NCBI RefSeq assembly: GCF_013409785.1
Contig: NZ_JACCBV010000001.1
Span: 3,596,001-3,660,000 of the forward strand
Length of the DNA stretch: 64,000 nucleotides
Origin: Microbacterium immunditiarum
GTDB taxonomy: Bacteria > Actinomycetota > Actinomycetes > Actinomycetales > Microbacteriaceae
Direction: 5' to 3'
Shown piece after piece: positions 9,582 to 18,994 of this stretch (position 1 is the stretch's first letter; each line of letters begins with the position of its first letter). Under the pieces are notes generated by a model, which worked only from the letters and a program-made list of their open reading frames with translations, searched no databases and was not told where the DNA came from. The position numbers were made by a program, and so were the translations under genes.

Positions 9582-10775
9582 TCACTTGAGGATCTTCGTG
9601 ACCGTACCGGCGCCGACGGTGCGACCGCCCTCGCGGATCGCGAAGCCGAGGCCCTCCTCCATGGCGATCGGCTGGATCAGCTCGACCTTCATGTCGGTGG
9701 TGTCACCGGGCATGACCATCTCGGTGCCCTCGGGCAGCGTGATGACGCCGGTGACGTCGGTGGTGCGGAAGTAGAACTGCGGACGGTAGTTCGTGAAGAA
9801 CGGGTTGTGACGGCCACCCTCCTCCTTGGAGAGGATGTACGCCGTGCCCTCGAACTCCGTGTGCGGGGTCACCGAGCCGGGCTTGACGACGACCTGGCCG
9901 CGCTCGACGTCGTCACGCTTGGTGCCGCGCAGAAGCAGACCACAGTTCTCGCCGGCCCACGCCTCGTCGAGCTGCTTGTGGAACATCTCGATACCGGTGA
10001 CGATCGTCTTCTGCGTCGGGCGCAGACCCACGATCTCGACCTCGGAGTTGATCGCGAGGGTACCGCGCTCGGCGCGGCCCGTGACGACCGTGCCACGGCC
10101 GGTGATGGTGAAGACGTCCTCGATCGGCATGAGGAACGGCTTGTCGCGGTCACGCACCGGGTCGGGGATCGACTCGTCGACGGCCTCCATGAGCTCGAGA
10201 ACCGACTGGACCCACTTCTCGTCGCCCTCGAGAGCCTTCAGGCCCGAGACGCGGATGACGGGGGCGTTGTCGCCGTCGAAGTCCTGCGACGACAGGAGCT
10301 CGCGGACCTCCAGCTCGACGAGCTCGAGGATCTCCTCGTCGTCGACCATGTCGGCCTTGTTGAGCGCGACGAGCAGGTAGGGCACGCCGACCTGCTTGGC
10401 GAGCAGCACGTGCTCACGGGTCTGAGCCATCGGGCCGTCGGTGGCTGCGACCACGAGGATCGCGCCGTCCATCTGGGCGGCACCGGTGATCATGTTCTTG
10501 ATGTAGTCCGCGTGGCCCGGGGCGTCGACGTGCGCGTAGTGACGCTTCGGGGTCTCGTACTCGACGTGCGAGATGTTGATGGTGATACCGCGCTGACGCT
10601 CCTCAGGAGCCGAGTCGATCGACGCGAAGTCGCGCGGAACGTTGACGTTCGACGGGTACTTGTCGGCGAGCACCTTCGAGATCGCCGCGGTGAGCGTCGT
10701 CTTGCCGTGGTCGACGTGACCGATCGTTCCGATGTTCACGTGCGGCTTGGTCCGCTCGAACTTGGCCTTAGCCAC
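9582..10775 (-). CDS. tuf: Translation elongation factor Tu
   Basis: GTPase that delivers aminoacyl-tRNA to the ribosomal A site. The 397-aa product has the P-loop [10 protein letters not shown] (about residues 19-28), switch [14 protein letters not shown] as [12 protein letters not shown], and the C-terminal beta-barrel ending [10 protein letters not shown]. Start is GTG 10775 with GAGGAGG upstream. It ends the str gene order rpsL-rpsG-fusA-tuf, but the 163-bp gap to fusA holds a hairpin and an AT-rich patch, so it may also have its own promoter. Confidence 0.98.
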   Translation of the reverse strand: MAKAKFERTKPHVNIGTIGHVDHGKTTLTAAISKVLADKYPSNVNVPRDFASIDSAPEERQRGITINISHVEYETPKRHYAHVDAPGHADYIKNMITGAAQMDGAILVVAATDGPMAQTREHVLLAKQVGVPYLLVALNKADMVDDEEILELVELEVRELLSSQDFDGDNAPVIRVSGLKALEGDEKWVQSVLELMEAVDESIPDPVRDRDKPFLMPIEDVFTITGRGTVVTGRAERGTLAINSEVEIVGLRPTQKTIVTGIEMFHKQLDEAWAGENCGLLLRGTKRDDVERGQVVVKPGSVTPHTEFEGTAYILSKEEGGRHNPFFTNYRPQFYFRTTDVTGVITLPEGTEMVMPGDTTDMKVELIQPIAMEEGLGFAIREGGRTVGAGTVTKILK

Positions 10776-10849
10776 TGGGTCCTCCTCAGGACGGTCATGT
10801 AGAGGTTCCGGGCACTGGTTTGCGACCGGTCGTCTACGGGGATTTCTCT

Positions 10850-10878
10850 AGCTTAGTAGAGGGGTTTCTGTGAAGTTA
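10850..10878 (-). promoter_or_regulatory. Possible tuf promoter
   Basis: An AT-rich island downstream of the fusA hairpin: on the minus strand TAACTT (10878-10873), 17-bp spacer, TAAGCT (10855-10850). The -35 is poor, so this is tentative; the island stands out from the surrounding GC-rich DNA. Confidence 0.35.
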
Positions 10879-10885
10879 TGGGGTT

Positions 10886-10932
10886 CGGATGCCCCGGCCG
10901 CCCTCGACGAGCTCGGGAGGCCGAGGCATCCG
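10886..10932 (-). terminator. Hairpin after fusA
   Basis: 14-bp stem: 10919-10932 (read on the minus strand as CGGATGCCTCGGCC) pairs with 10886-10899. The single imperfect position is a G-U pair only in the minus-strand RNA, which fits a role at the fusA 3' end. It starts 7 nt after the fusA stop. The arms again carry the GGATGCC heptamer. Confidence 0.6.
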
Positions 10933-10938
10933 CAGAGG

Positions 10939-13053
10939 TCATTCGCCCTTGTTCTTCTGGACGATCTCTTCGGCGACGTTCTTCGGAACCTCGGCGTAGC
11001 TGTCGAACACCATCGAGTAGACGGCGCGACCCGAGGTCTTCGAACGCAGGTCGCCGATGTAGCCGAACATCTCCGACAGCGGCACGAGCGCGCGCACTAC
11101 CTTGACGCCGGTGACGTCCTCCATCGACTGGATCTGGCCGCGACGGGAGTTCAGGTCGCCGATGACATCGCCCATGTACTCCTCGGGCGTGCGCACCTCG
11201 ACGGCCATGATCGGCTCGAGCAGCACGGGGCTCGCCTTGCGGACGGCTTCCTTGAAGCCCATGGAGCCGGCGATCTTGAACGCCATCTCGGACGAGTCGA
11301 CGTCGTGCGAGGCGCCGTCGATCAGCGTCGCCTTGACGCCCACCATGGGGTAGCCGGCGAGCACGCCGACTGCCATGGCGTCCTGGAAGCCCTGGTTGGT
11401 CGGCTCGATGTACTCGCGCGGGATACGGCCACCCGTGACCTTGTTCTCGAACTCGTACGTCTTGTCGGCCGTGACCTCGAGGGGCTCCAGCGCGAACTGG
11501 ATCTTCGCGAACTGACCCGAGCCACCCGTCTGCTTCTTGTGGGTGTAGTCGTGGCGCTCGACGGTCTTGCGGATCGTCTCGCGGTACGCGACCTGGGGCT
11601 TGCCCACGTTCGCCTCGACCTTGAACTCCCGCTTCATGCGGTCGACCATGATGTCGAGGTGCAGCTCGCCCATGCCCTTGATGACCGTCTGGCCGGTCTC
11701 GTGGTTCTGCTCGACGCGGAACGTCGGGTCCTCCTCGGCGAGCTTCTGGATCGCGAGGCCCAGCTTCTCCTGGTCGGCCTTGGTCTTGGGCTCGATGGCG
11801 ACCTCGAGCACGGGCTCGGCGAACGTCATCGACTCGAGCACGACCTGCTGGCCGGCATCCGACAGCGTGTCGCCCGTCGTGGTGTCCTTGAGGCCGATCA
11901 CGGCGTAGATGTGGCCGGCGGTGACCGAGTCGACCGGATTCTCCTTGTTGGCGTGCATCTGGAAGATCTTTCCGATGCGCTCCTTCTTGCCCTTGGTCGA
12001 GTTCACGATCTGCGAACCCGAGTCGAGGTGACCCGAGTACACGCGGATGTAGGTGAGACGGCCGAAGAACGGGTGCGTGACGACCTTGAACGCGAGCGCC
12101 GCGAACGGCTCGTCGCGGTCCGCGTGACGCTGGATGATCGTCTCTTCGTTCTTCGGGTCGTGCGCCTCGATGGCGGGCACGTCGAGCGGCGACGGCAGGT
12201 AGTCCACGACCGCGTCGAGCATCGGCTGCACGCCGCGGTTCTTGAACGCCGAGCCGCACAGCACGGGGTAGAGCTCGCCCGCGACGGTGAGCTTGCGGAT
12301 CGCGCCCTTGATCTCGGCGATCGTGAGCTCCTCACCGCCGAAGTACTTCTCGAGCAGGGCGTCGTCGGTCTCGGCGACGGTCTCGAGCAGCTTCTCGCGG
12401 TACTCGGCGGCCTTGTCGGCGAGGTCGGCGGGGATCTCCTGCACCTCGTACTTGGCGCCCATCGTGACGTCGCCCTTGGCGTCGCCCGGCCAGACCAGGG
12501 CACGCATCTCGACGAGGTCGACGACGCCGACGAAGTCGCTCTCGGAGCCGATCGGCAGCTGCAGCACGAGGGGCTTGGCCTTCAGGCGCGAGACGATCGT
12601 GTCGACCGTGAAGTAGAAGTCGGCGCCCAGCTTGTCCATCTTGTTGACGAAGCAGATGCGGGGCACGTCGTACTTGTCGGCCTGACGCCAGACGGTCTCG
12701 GACTGGGGCTCGACGCCCTCCTTGCCGTCGAAGACGGCGACCGCGCCGTCGAGCACGCGAAGCGAGCGCTCCACCTCGACGGTGAAGTCGACGTGGCCGG
12801 GCGTGTCGATGATGTTGATCTGGCGGTTGTCCCAGAAGCAGGTGACGGCGGCCGACGTGATCGTGATGCCGCGCTCCTGCTCCTGCTCCATCCAGTCGGT
12901 CGTGGCCGCGCCGTCGTGCGTCTCGCCGATCTTGTGGTTGACGCCCGTGTAGAAGAGGATGCGCTCGGTCGTCGTCGTCTTGCCGGCATCGATGTGCGCC
13001 ATGATGCCGATGTTGCGGACCTTGGTGAGGTCGGTGAGCACTTCTTGTGCCAC
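10939..13053 (-). CDS. fusA: Translation elongation factor G
   Basis: GTPase that drives translocation and helps ribosome recycling. The 704-aa product has G1 [19 protein letters not shown], switch [31 protein letters not shown], and domain III-V motifs such as [18 protein letters not shown] and VQSMED-like [20 protein letters not shown]. Start is GTG 13053. It is 68 bp after rpsG and is followed by a hairpin. Confidence 0.98.
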   Translation of the reverse strand: MAQEVLTDLTKVRNIGIMAHIDAGKTTTTERILFYTGVNHKIGETHDGAATTDWMEQEQERGITITSAAVTCFWDNRQINIIDTPGHVDFTVEVERSLRVLDGAVAVFDGKEGVEPQSETVWRQADKYDVPRICFVNKMDKLGADFYFTVDTIVSRLKAKPLVLQLPIGSESDFVGVVDLVEMRALVWPGDAKGDVTMGAKYEVQEIPADLADKAAEYREKLLETVAETDDALLEKYFGGEELTIAEIKGAIRKLTVAGELYPVLCGSAFKNRGVQPMLDAVVDYLPSPLDVPAIEAHDPKNEETIIQRHADRDEPFAALAFKVVTHPFFGRLTYIRVYSGHLDSGSQIVNSTKGKKERIGKIFQMHANKENPVDSVTAGHIYAVIGLKDTTTGDTLSDAGQQVVLESMTFAEPVLEVAIEPKTKADQEKLGLAIQKLAEEDPTFRVEQNHETGQTVIKGMGELHLDIMVDRMKREFKVEANVGKPQVAYRETIRKTVERHDYTHKKQTGGSGQFAKIQFALEPLEVTADKTYEFENKVTGGRIPREYIEPTNQGFQDAMAVGVLAGYPMVGVKATLIDGASHDVDSSEMAFKIAGSMGFKEAVRKASPVLLEPIMAVEVRTPEEYMGDVIGDLNSRRGQIQSMEDVTGVKVVRALVPLSEMFGYIGDLRSKTSGRAVYSMVFDSYAEVPKNVAEEIVQKNKGE

Positions 13054-13121
13054 GGGGTCTTTTCCTTATCTGTCCATGTGGATGCGGGGGCCGGGTCGCG
13101 GCCCCCGCATCACGGAGGCTG

Positions 13122-13592
13122 TTACCAGCGGTAGTGCGCGAAGGCGCGGTTGGACTCGGCCATCTTGTGGGTGTCCTCGCGGCGCTTGACCGCGGCACCG
13201 AGGCCGTTCGAGGCGTCCAGGATCTCGTTCTGGAGACGCTCGGTCATCGTCTTCTCACGACGACCCTTCGCGTAGCTCACGAGCCAGCGCAGCGCGAGCG
13301 TGTTGGCGCGGTGAGGCTTGACCTCGACCGGCACCTGGTAGGTCGAACCGCCGACGCGGCGGCTCTTGACCTCGAGGGTGGGGCGCACGTTGTCGAGCGC
13401 CTTCTTGAGCGTGGCGACAGCGTCCTGTCCGTTCTTGGCCTCGACGCCGCGGAGGGCGCCGTAGACGATCGACTCGGCGAGCGACTTCTTGCCGTCGACG
13501 AGGATCTTGTTCACCAGCTGGCTGACGATCGGAGCGCCGTAGACCGGGTCGTTGACGACGGGGCGCTTCGGGGCGGGTCCCTTGCGAGGCAT
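13122..13592 (-). CDS. rpsG: 30S ribosomal protein S7
   Basis: S7 starts assembly of the 30S head and lines the E site. The 156-aa product begins [20 protein letters not shown] and has the S7 signature [19 protein letters not shown]. Length is normal. It is 5 bp after rpsL in the str operon. Confidence 0.98.
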   Translation of the reverse strand: MPRKGPAPKRPVVNDPVYGAPIVSQLVNKILVDGKKSLAESIVYGALRGVEAKNGQDAVATLKKALDNVRPTLEVKSRRVGGSTYQVPVEVKPHRANTLALRWLVSYAKGRREKTMTERLQNEILDASNGLGAAVKRREDTHKMAESNRAFAHYRW

Positions 13593-13597
13593 CTAAC

Positions 13598-13966
13598 TCA
13601 ACCCTTCTTCGCGCCGTAGCGGCTGCGAGCCTGCTTACGGTTCTTGACGGCCTGCGTGTCGAGCGCGCCACGGACGATCTTGTAGCGGACACCGGGGAGG
13701 TCCTTCACACGACCGCCGCGGACGAGCACCAGCGAGTGCTCCTGCAGGTTGTGGCCCTCACCGGGGATGTACGCCGTGACCTCGGTGCCGTTGCGCAGCT
13801 TGACACGGGCGACCTTGCGCATGGCCGAGTTCGGCTTCTTGGGCGTGGTCGTGTACACACGGGTGCAGACGCCGGCCTGCTGCGGGTTCGACTTCAGGGC
13901 CGGGGCCTTGGTCTTGGAGACCTTCGGCGAGCGACCCTTGCGAACCAACTGCTGAATGGTTGGCAC
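13598..13966 (-). CDS. rpsL: 30S ribosomal protein S12
   Basis: S12 sits at the decoding centre. The 122-aa product begins [16 protein letters not shown] (GTG start at 13966). The loops where streptomycin-resistance substitutions fall read [17 protein letters not shown] and [15 protein letters not shown], both with the wild-type Lys residues. It is the first gene of the str operon, about 226 nt downstream of the predicted transcription start. Confidence 0.98.
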   Translation of the reverse strand: MPTIQQLVRKGRSPKVSKTKAPALKSNPQQAGVCTRVYTTTPKKPNSAMRKVARVKLRNGTEVTAYIPGEGHNLQEHSLVLVRGGRVKDLPGVRYKIVRGALDTQAVKNRKQARSRYGAKKG

Positions 13967-14192
13967 GTTCTCTCTTCTCTGGTTTGTGCTGCACGGTGAC
14001 AGCGGTCGTGTTCTCCTCCCGCGGGACGGATCCTGCGGGTCTCACGTGGATCCACCGGCACGCCAGAGCCTGGCGAAGCGTTCGTTGGTGGATATGCCGT
14101 GGGGGTGGCCTGTTCGCAGACCGTTCCCTGAGATGTCGTCACACGGTCGTCCCGTGCCGGGGCACGGCGGACGGCGCGCGTGAGCGCACACC
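13967..14192 (-). other. 5' leader of the str operon
   Basis: About 226 nt between the predicted transcription start and rpsL. I find no supported gene in it. It contains some inverted GTCCGT/ACGGAT-type elements but no structure that I can name. Confidence 0.35.
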
Positions 14193-14198
14193 CGATCT

Positions 14199-14227
14199 AT
14201 GATACGCCGGATTCACGGGGGCGGCAA
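14199..14227 (-). promoter_or_regulatory. Promoter of the str operon
   Basis: Minus strand: -35 TTGCCG (14227-14222), 17-bp spacer, -10 TATCAT (14204-14199), close to the housekeeping consensus. The predicted start is near 14192. It lies just downstream of the last gene of the kinase operon, which shows no clear terminator, so readthrough could add to expression. Confidence 0.7.
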
Positions 14228-14265
14228 ACGCGCGGCCCGCCGCGGCGACGCGGTGCGTGCGGGGG

Positions 14266-14790
14266 TCAGCCGGCGACGACGAGGGCGATGATCACGGCGG
14301 CCGCCGCGAGGGCGGTCACGGATGCCGCGGCCACCACCGCGATGACGCGGTGCCGTGCGCGCGACCGCAGCCTCGCCTCGGCGACGGCGGTGTCGGCGGG
14401 CGACTGCGGCGGGCGCTCGGCGGGGGCTTGGCGCGGCGCGACGACGGGGGCCGCCGCACGAACGGGATAGACGTCGCCGGGGCCGGGGTGGGGCATCCGC
14501 GCATCTCGGCCCGCCACTTTGGGGACCGGAACCGGCTCGTGCACGGACTCCCCGCGGGCCCGCCGCCGCGACTCGCGATGCGCGACCACCGTCGACCCCT
14601 CGGTCGGCTCCTCATGCTCGGACGGCACGTCGAGCGCCGTGTCCTCGGGGGACCTGCGCCTTCGGGGCCCGGGCCGGCTCCTGCTGACGGCGACCGTCTC
14701 GTCGACGAAGTCGTCGTGGTCGTTGCGGCCCACCGGATCTCCCCCGGCCGGGCCTGCCCCCGTGAGCTCTCCTCCGGTCGACGCGATCAC
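14266..14790 (-). CDS. Single-pass membrane protein, last gene of kinase-FHA operon
   Basis: 174-aa protein of unknown function. The first 145 residues are hydrophilic, rich in Pro, Arg and Glu, and look disordered; one hydrophobic helix (VIAVVAAASVTALAAAAVII) lies at the very C-terminus, giving a tail-anchored form. GTG 14790 overlaps the stop of the FHA gene as GTGA. A cytosolic disordered region behind an FHA and a kinase gene could be a phosphorylation substrate, but that is inference only. Confidence 0.7.
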   Translation of the reverse strand: MIASTGGELTGAGPAGGDPVGRNDHDDFVDETVAVSRSRPGPRRRRSPEDTALDVPSEHEEPTEGSTVVAHRESRRRARGESVHEPVPVPKVAGRDARMPHPGPGDVYPVRAAAPVVAPRQAPAERPPQSPADTAVAEARLRSRARHRVIAVVAAASVTALAAAAVIIALVVAG

Positions 14791-16460
14791 AAGTCGGCCC
14801 GGACGAGCCTCAGGTCGGCATCGCCGAGCAGGATGCGCGTTCCCGCGATCGACTCGACGCCGGGCACGACGTCGATCTCCGCGCCGGCGTCGGTCACGAG
14901 CACGACGCCGTTCGTCGAGTCGAGGTCGGTGATGATCCAGTCCTCGTCGCGCAGCTCGAGCCGCGCGTGGGTCTTGGAGACCGTCGGCTCGTCGATCGGC
15001 ACGAGCTGCGCGTCAGGGAACTGCGGATCGCTCGAAGGGCGCCGACCCAGGACGACGACGTCGGAGGTCAGCGGCACCGAGCGCCCGGCCGGCATCTGCA
15101 GCGTCCACGTCGTGCGGCGACGGCGGGCGACGATCGTCTCTTCGAGCGGCTCCTCGGGGATCTCGGCCTCCGGGTGCTGCGCCGACACCGACGATCGCGC
15201 GGCGCGCGGGGCGCCGGCGTCCGGAGCGCCCGCGATCGCGGAGACCTCGCCCGAAGTGCCCAACGCATCGCCGTCGGACGGCGCCCACGGATCGCGCGTC
15301 GGCACCTGGGGCGCCGACGGCACGCGCGTGACCGGCGGCGCGGCGGGGGGAGGCGCCGGAGACGCGGCGCTGACGCCGGGGATCGCGGAGATGGGTCCGG
15401 GTGCGCCGGAGACGCCGCCCGTGACCTCGCCGGTCGCGCCGAGCGACGGCTCGTAGTCGAACATCGCCCACAGATCCTCGTCGGATCCGGGCAGCGGGGC
15501 CGACCGCGCGGAGGAGCGGCGCAGGCCCGCGCCCGCCTCGACCGGGTCCGTGCGAGCCGGGCGCTGCTCGGAGTCGGGCGCGTGGTGACCCGAATCGGAC
15601 TCGCTCGCAGGACGCGACACCGCGGAGCGCGGCTGCGCGCCATCGACGGACGCAGCGCCGTCCGATGCTCCGCCGTCGCTCGCGCTCGGTGCGGCGGGCG
15701 CCGGCGCCGCGGGCGGAGGTCCGGCGGGCGAGGAGGGACCGGCCTGCGCCGCGGGCGTCGCGGAGGCGGGCTCCCACGGGCCGTGCACCTGGGCGGCCTC
15801 GGCCGCGGACGCCCGAGGCACGGGCGGGATCGGGTTCTGCGAACGGGTCGCCGACGGGCGAGAGCCCGCGATCTCGGGGTCGACGACGGTCGGCGGGAGC
15901 GGTGGCGCGGGGCGCACCCAGCCCGGCGCGGACGATTCGGCGACCGGATCGTGCGAACCCGAGCGGCGCGGCCCCGGCGCCGCGTACGTGTTGCGGGTCG
16001 GACCTGTGGGCCGTACGGCGCCGCCCGATCCGGTGGCCGCACCGCCGGGGAACACCGGAGACAGGCTTCGCGTGTCGTCGAGCGGCCGACGGGCGACCCA
16101 CCGGTCCGGTCCGAACCCGAGCACGGTGGCCCACACCGGGAAGAGCAGCGCCGCGAGCACCGTCATGCCGGGGCCCTTACCGAACGCGACGTTCACGCGG
16201 TGGCACGCGATCACGATGAGGACCCAGGCCGCGAGCGTGCCCACGATCGGCACGAACACCACGAGGAAGAGCCACCCCGAGAGCCCGCCCAGCCACAGCA
16301 GCGTCATGCCGTTCAAGACGGGCACCCACGCCTTCCACGGCTCCTCCTCCGACTTCCGGAAGACGGCGGCGAGCGCGATCGCGGTCCAGACGTACAGGGC
16401 GATGGCCAGGGCGACCGCGACGGTTCCCAGTGCGAAGGCGAGGCCTGCGGTGTCGGTCAT
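14787..16460 (-). CDS. Membrane protein with N-terminal helices and C-terminal FHA domain
   Basis: 557-aa protein. Residues about 5-110 form several membrane segments (LGTVAVALAIALYVWTAIAL, WLGGLSGWLFLVVFVPIVG, ending with a DUF5684-like helical unit). A long Pro/Ala/Ser-rich linker follows (about 120-450), then a C-terminal FHA domain with GRRPSSDPQF, SKTHARLE and DLDSTNGV, which binds phosphothreonine. ATG 16460 overlaps the preceding stop (ATGA); the frame stays open upstream but would run into the previous gene. The Ser/Thr kinase at the head of the operon is the natural source of its phospho-ligand. Confidence 0.85.
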   Translation of the reverse strand: MTDTAGLAFALGTVAVALAIALYVWTAIALAAVFRKSEEEPWKAWVPVLNGMTLLWLGGLSGWLFLVVFVPIVGTLAAWVLIVIACHRVNVAFGKGPGMTVLAALLFPVWATVLGFGPDRWVARRPLDDTRSLSPVFPGGAATGSGGAVRPTGPTRNTYAAPGPRRSGSHDPVAESSAPGWVRPAPPLPPTVVDPEIAGSRPSATRSQNPIPPVPRASAAEAAQVHGPWEPASATPAAQAGPSSPAGPPPAAPAPAAPSASDGGASDGAASVDGAQPRSAVSRPASESDSGHHAPDSEQRPARTDPVEAGAGLRRSSARSAPLPGSDEDLWAMFDYEPSLGATGEVTGGVSGAPGPISAIPGVSAASPAPPPAAPPVTRVPSAPQVPTRDPWAPSDGDALGTSGEVSAIAGAPDAGAPRAARSSVSAQHPEAEIPEEPLEETIVARRRRTTWTLQMPAGRSVPLTSDVVVLGRRPSSDPQFPDAQLVPIDEPTVSKTHARLELRDEDWIITDLDSTNGVVLVTDAGAEIDVVPGVESIAGTRILLGDADLRLVRADL

Positions 16461-18994
16461 GGCGTGGTGCGCACGGCCAGCGGCCGGCGCGTCCCCCTCT
16501 CGACGGTGTGCGGACGACGCCCGTGCACGGGGGTCGCCTGTCTGACGAACGACTTCAACGATACGGTCGCGGCGAGCCGCCGCCACACGGTCTCACCCTC
16601 GGTGAATGAGCGCCGCTCCTCGTCGACGACGCTCCAGAACGCCGCGGCGTCCTCGTCGCGCAGCGACGACCCCGAGAAGACCGCGCGATCGGCGCCGACC
16701 GCGAGCTCGGACCCGCGCGGTGTCGCGAATGCCTCGGCGAGCTCGACGCGAGTCGCGGAGGGCGGCGCGGTGCGGCCGGCGTCGACGGCGGCATCCGTGT
16801 ATTCGTCCCATCCGGCCGCGAAGCGAGCGGCCGCGTCGCCGCGCATGCGGCGGCCGCGGCGACGCGACGCCTTCGCCGCAGCGACCACGACGAACGGGCC
16901 TGCGATGAGAGCGAGTCCCGCGAGGATGAGGCCCGCGATGCGCAACGTCGGCCACAGCCACGCCAGGTCGATCCCGGCGTCGGCGCCCTCGCCGGGCGGC
17001 GCGGCCTCGTCCTCCTGGAACGGCTCGGGCGGCACGACCTCCTCGACCGAGTCGGGCCGCACCTCGGTCGGCAACTCGGGGTCGCGCTGGCGCGTGAACT
17101 CGAGGCTCGGCGAATATTCGTGCTGCGGAGTGGCCGCGACCGGCACCCACTCCCCCTCGGCGGACTGCACCTCGACCCACGCCGACAGATCGCGCGCACG
17201 GCACACGCCGCCGTCGCACGTGCGCAGATCGGGGTCGGCGGCCGACAGATACGCGCCGACGACGACGCGCGCGGGGAAGCCGAGCTCCTGCGCGATGAGG
17301 GCGATCGCGACCGCGAACTGCTCGTCGTCGCCGACGGCCGCGACGAAGTCCTCGGGAGCCACCGCGCGCTCGTCCGCCTCGCGCTCGAGCAGGCGCCGGA
17401 AGAGCGAGTCGATCCGCGCCAGCGAGTGACCGGACGCGCTCGCCTGGAACGTGTAGTCCCCGAGCTCGAGCATCCACGTCGGCGGGTTCCCCTCGTCGAC
17501 GGCGAGCGCGTGGCTGAGGAAGCCCCGGTCGCGCAGGAGCCCGGCCAGGCCCGCGAGCGCGGCGCCCCCGGAGCCCTGCCGGTGCGTATCGACCCACTCG
17601 CGGAGAGTCTCGGGCGGCTCGACGCGGGACCGCGATCCGCCGGGCGCGGCGATCGACGAGAGATCGACGGGTTCGGGCTCGACGACGCTCAGGACGTACC
17701 GGTCGCCGGTGCGAAGTCCGCCGCCCGCGGTCTGGACCCCGGCCGCGCCCGTGGAGTTGTAGTAGAAGCCGTCCTCGAGCGCCGCCGTACGCTCGCCGGT
17801 GAACGTCGCGCGCTCGACCTGCCCGATCGTCGGCATCCAGATGTCGTCGAGCCCGTCGATCGTGATGACCACCTCGAACGGCTGCCCGTCGCCCGCGTCG
17901 AGCGCCGACGGCACGCGCACGAAGCGACCCGCGTCCACCGACCGGCTCCCGGCGCCCGTCCGGAACGCGGCGCCGTCGTACACGTCGAGCGTCGCAAGGC
18001 GCACCCGCTCAGGGAGAGGCCCGTCGGAATCGACGGTGAACAGCACCTGGTCGGCGCGATCCGGGTCGAACAGCGCCCGGTAGGAGGCGAGCGGGCTGAC
18101 CGCCTCGGCGAGGTCGAGGTCGGGACCGACCGCCGATCGAAGCACCTCGCGCGGGGCATCCGCCGCGACGGCCGGAACGACGGCTGTCACTCCGACGACC
18201 GCCACCGCGACCATGCCCGCCCCGAGCGCGAGACGGCGGCGGTCGGCGGCCGACGGCTTGCGCGGAATGCGCACGCCGCTCGACGCGGCGGCGCGGCGCA
18301 GCGCCCGGATGCGCTCGTCGCCCGTGCGCCACGCGAGCCATACGAGGCAAGCGAGGAGGCCGGCGATGCCGAGCGCCGTCTCGACGGGCGCCTGCAGCCG
18401 CACCGCGCCGAGCACGAGCGGTTCGCTCACCGACGTCCGCCCGAAGAAGAGACCGAACCCCAGCATGCCCAGGCCCACCGGCACGGCGGCGTACGCGACG
18501 CGTGAGTCGCGCCACGACAGCAGCAGCGTCGCGCATGTCCCCACGAGGAACACGATCAGGGCGGGGACGAGCAGGTTGCGGTACGACCCCACGGGGAGGT
18601 CGACCGTCACGAGGTCCTTCCAACCGAGCACCACTCCGCTCGCGAGCTCGGCGAGCCCCCGCGCGACCTCGAGAGGTGCGCCCAGCCGGGACGGCACGGC
18701 GAGCGGGACGCCCAGCACGAGGATGGCGACGGCGACCGCGCCGGCGGTCGCCCATCCGCTCCACCGGCGCACCCACGAGACCACCGCGATCGCGGCGGCG
18801 ACCACGATCGAGACGAGCACGAGCAGGACGAAGGACGACGACTGGTAGATCGGCCACGCCGCGAACGCCGCGAGCGTCGCGGCCGCAGTGGTGAAGAGCG
18901 ACCCCGCGACGACGCGCGCCGAGAACAGCCGCCGGTTGGGTCGGCGTCGTCGCGACGCCCCGGCGCCGATTCGCGCGGCGATCCGCTCGGTCAT
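16457..18994 (-). CDS. TgpA-like membrane protein with degenerate transglutaminase domain
   Basis: 845-aa protein: N-terminal DUF3488-type bundle of membrane helices (about 25-220), a large extracytoplasmic region with a transglutaminase-like fold (about 560-680), then another membrane helix and a basic cytoplasmic tail. The catalytic positions appear lost: where active enzymes have a Cys before EQFA this reads GDDEQFAVA; the usual HAWVEV reads LSAWVEV; the usual DPTP reads VAATPQ. It is therefore likely a binding or scaffold protein. ATG 18994 overlaps the DUF58 stop (ATGA), and the frame also runs open upstream through the DUF58 gene, which I reject. Confidence 0.85.
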   Translation of the reverse strand: MTERIAARIGAGASRRRRPNRRLFSARVVAGSLFTTAAATLAAFAAWPIYQSSSFVLLVLVSIVVAAAIAVVSWVRRWSGWATAGAVAVAILVLGVPLAVPSRLGAPLEVARGLAELASGVVLGWKDLVTVDLPVGSYRNLLVPALIVFLVGTCATLLLSWRDSRVAYAAVPVGLGMLGFGLFFGRTSVSEPLVLGAVRLQAPVETALGIAGLLACLVWLAWRTGDERIRALRRAAASSGVRIPRKPSAADRRRLALGAGMVAVAVVGVTAVVPAVAADAPREVLRSAVGPDLDLAEAVSPLASYRALFDPDRADQVLFTVDSDGPLPERVRLATLDVYDGAAFRTGAGSRSVDAGRFVRVPSALDAGDGQPFEVVITIDGLDDIWMPTIGQVERATFTGERTAALEDGFYYNSTGAAGVQTAGGGLRTGDRYVLSVVEPEPVDLSSIAAPGGSRSRVEPPETLREWVDTHRQGSGGAALAGLAGLLRDRGFLSHALAVDEGNPPTWMLELGDYTFQASASGHSLARIDSLFRRLLEREADERAVAPEDFVAAVGDDEQFAVAIALIAQELGFPARVVVGAYLSAADPDLRTCDGGVCRARDLSAWVEVQSAEGEWVPVAATPQHEYSPSLEFTRQRDPELPTEVRPDSVEEVVPPEPFQEDEAAPPGEGADAGIDLAWLWPTLRIAGLILAGLALIAGPFVVVAAAKASRRRGRRMRGDAAARFAAGWDEYTDAAVDAGRTAPPSATRVELAEAFATPRGSELAVGADRAVFSGSSLRDEDAAAFWSVVDEERRSFTEGETVWRRLAATVSLKSFVRQATPVHGRRPHTVERGTRRPLAVRTTP

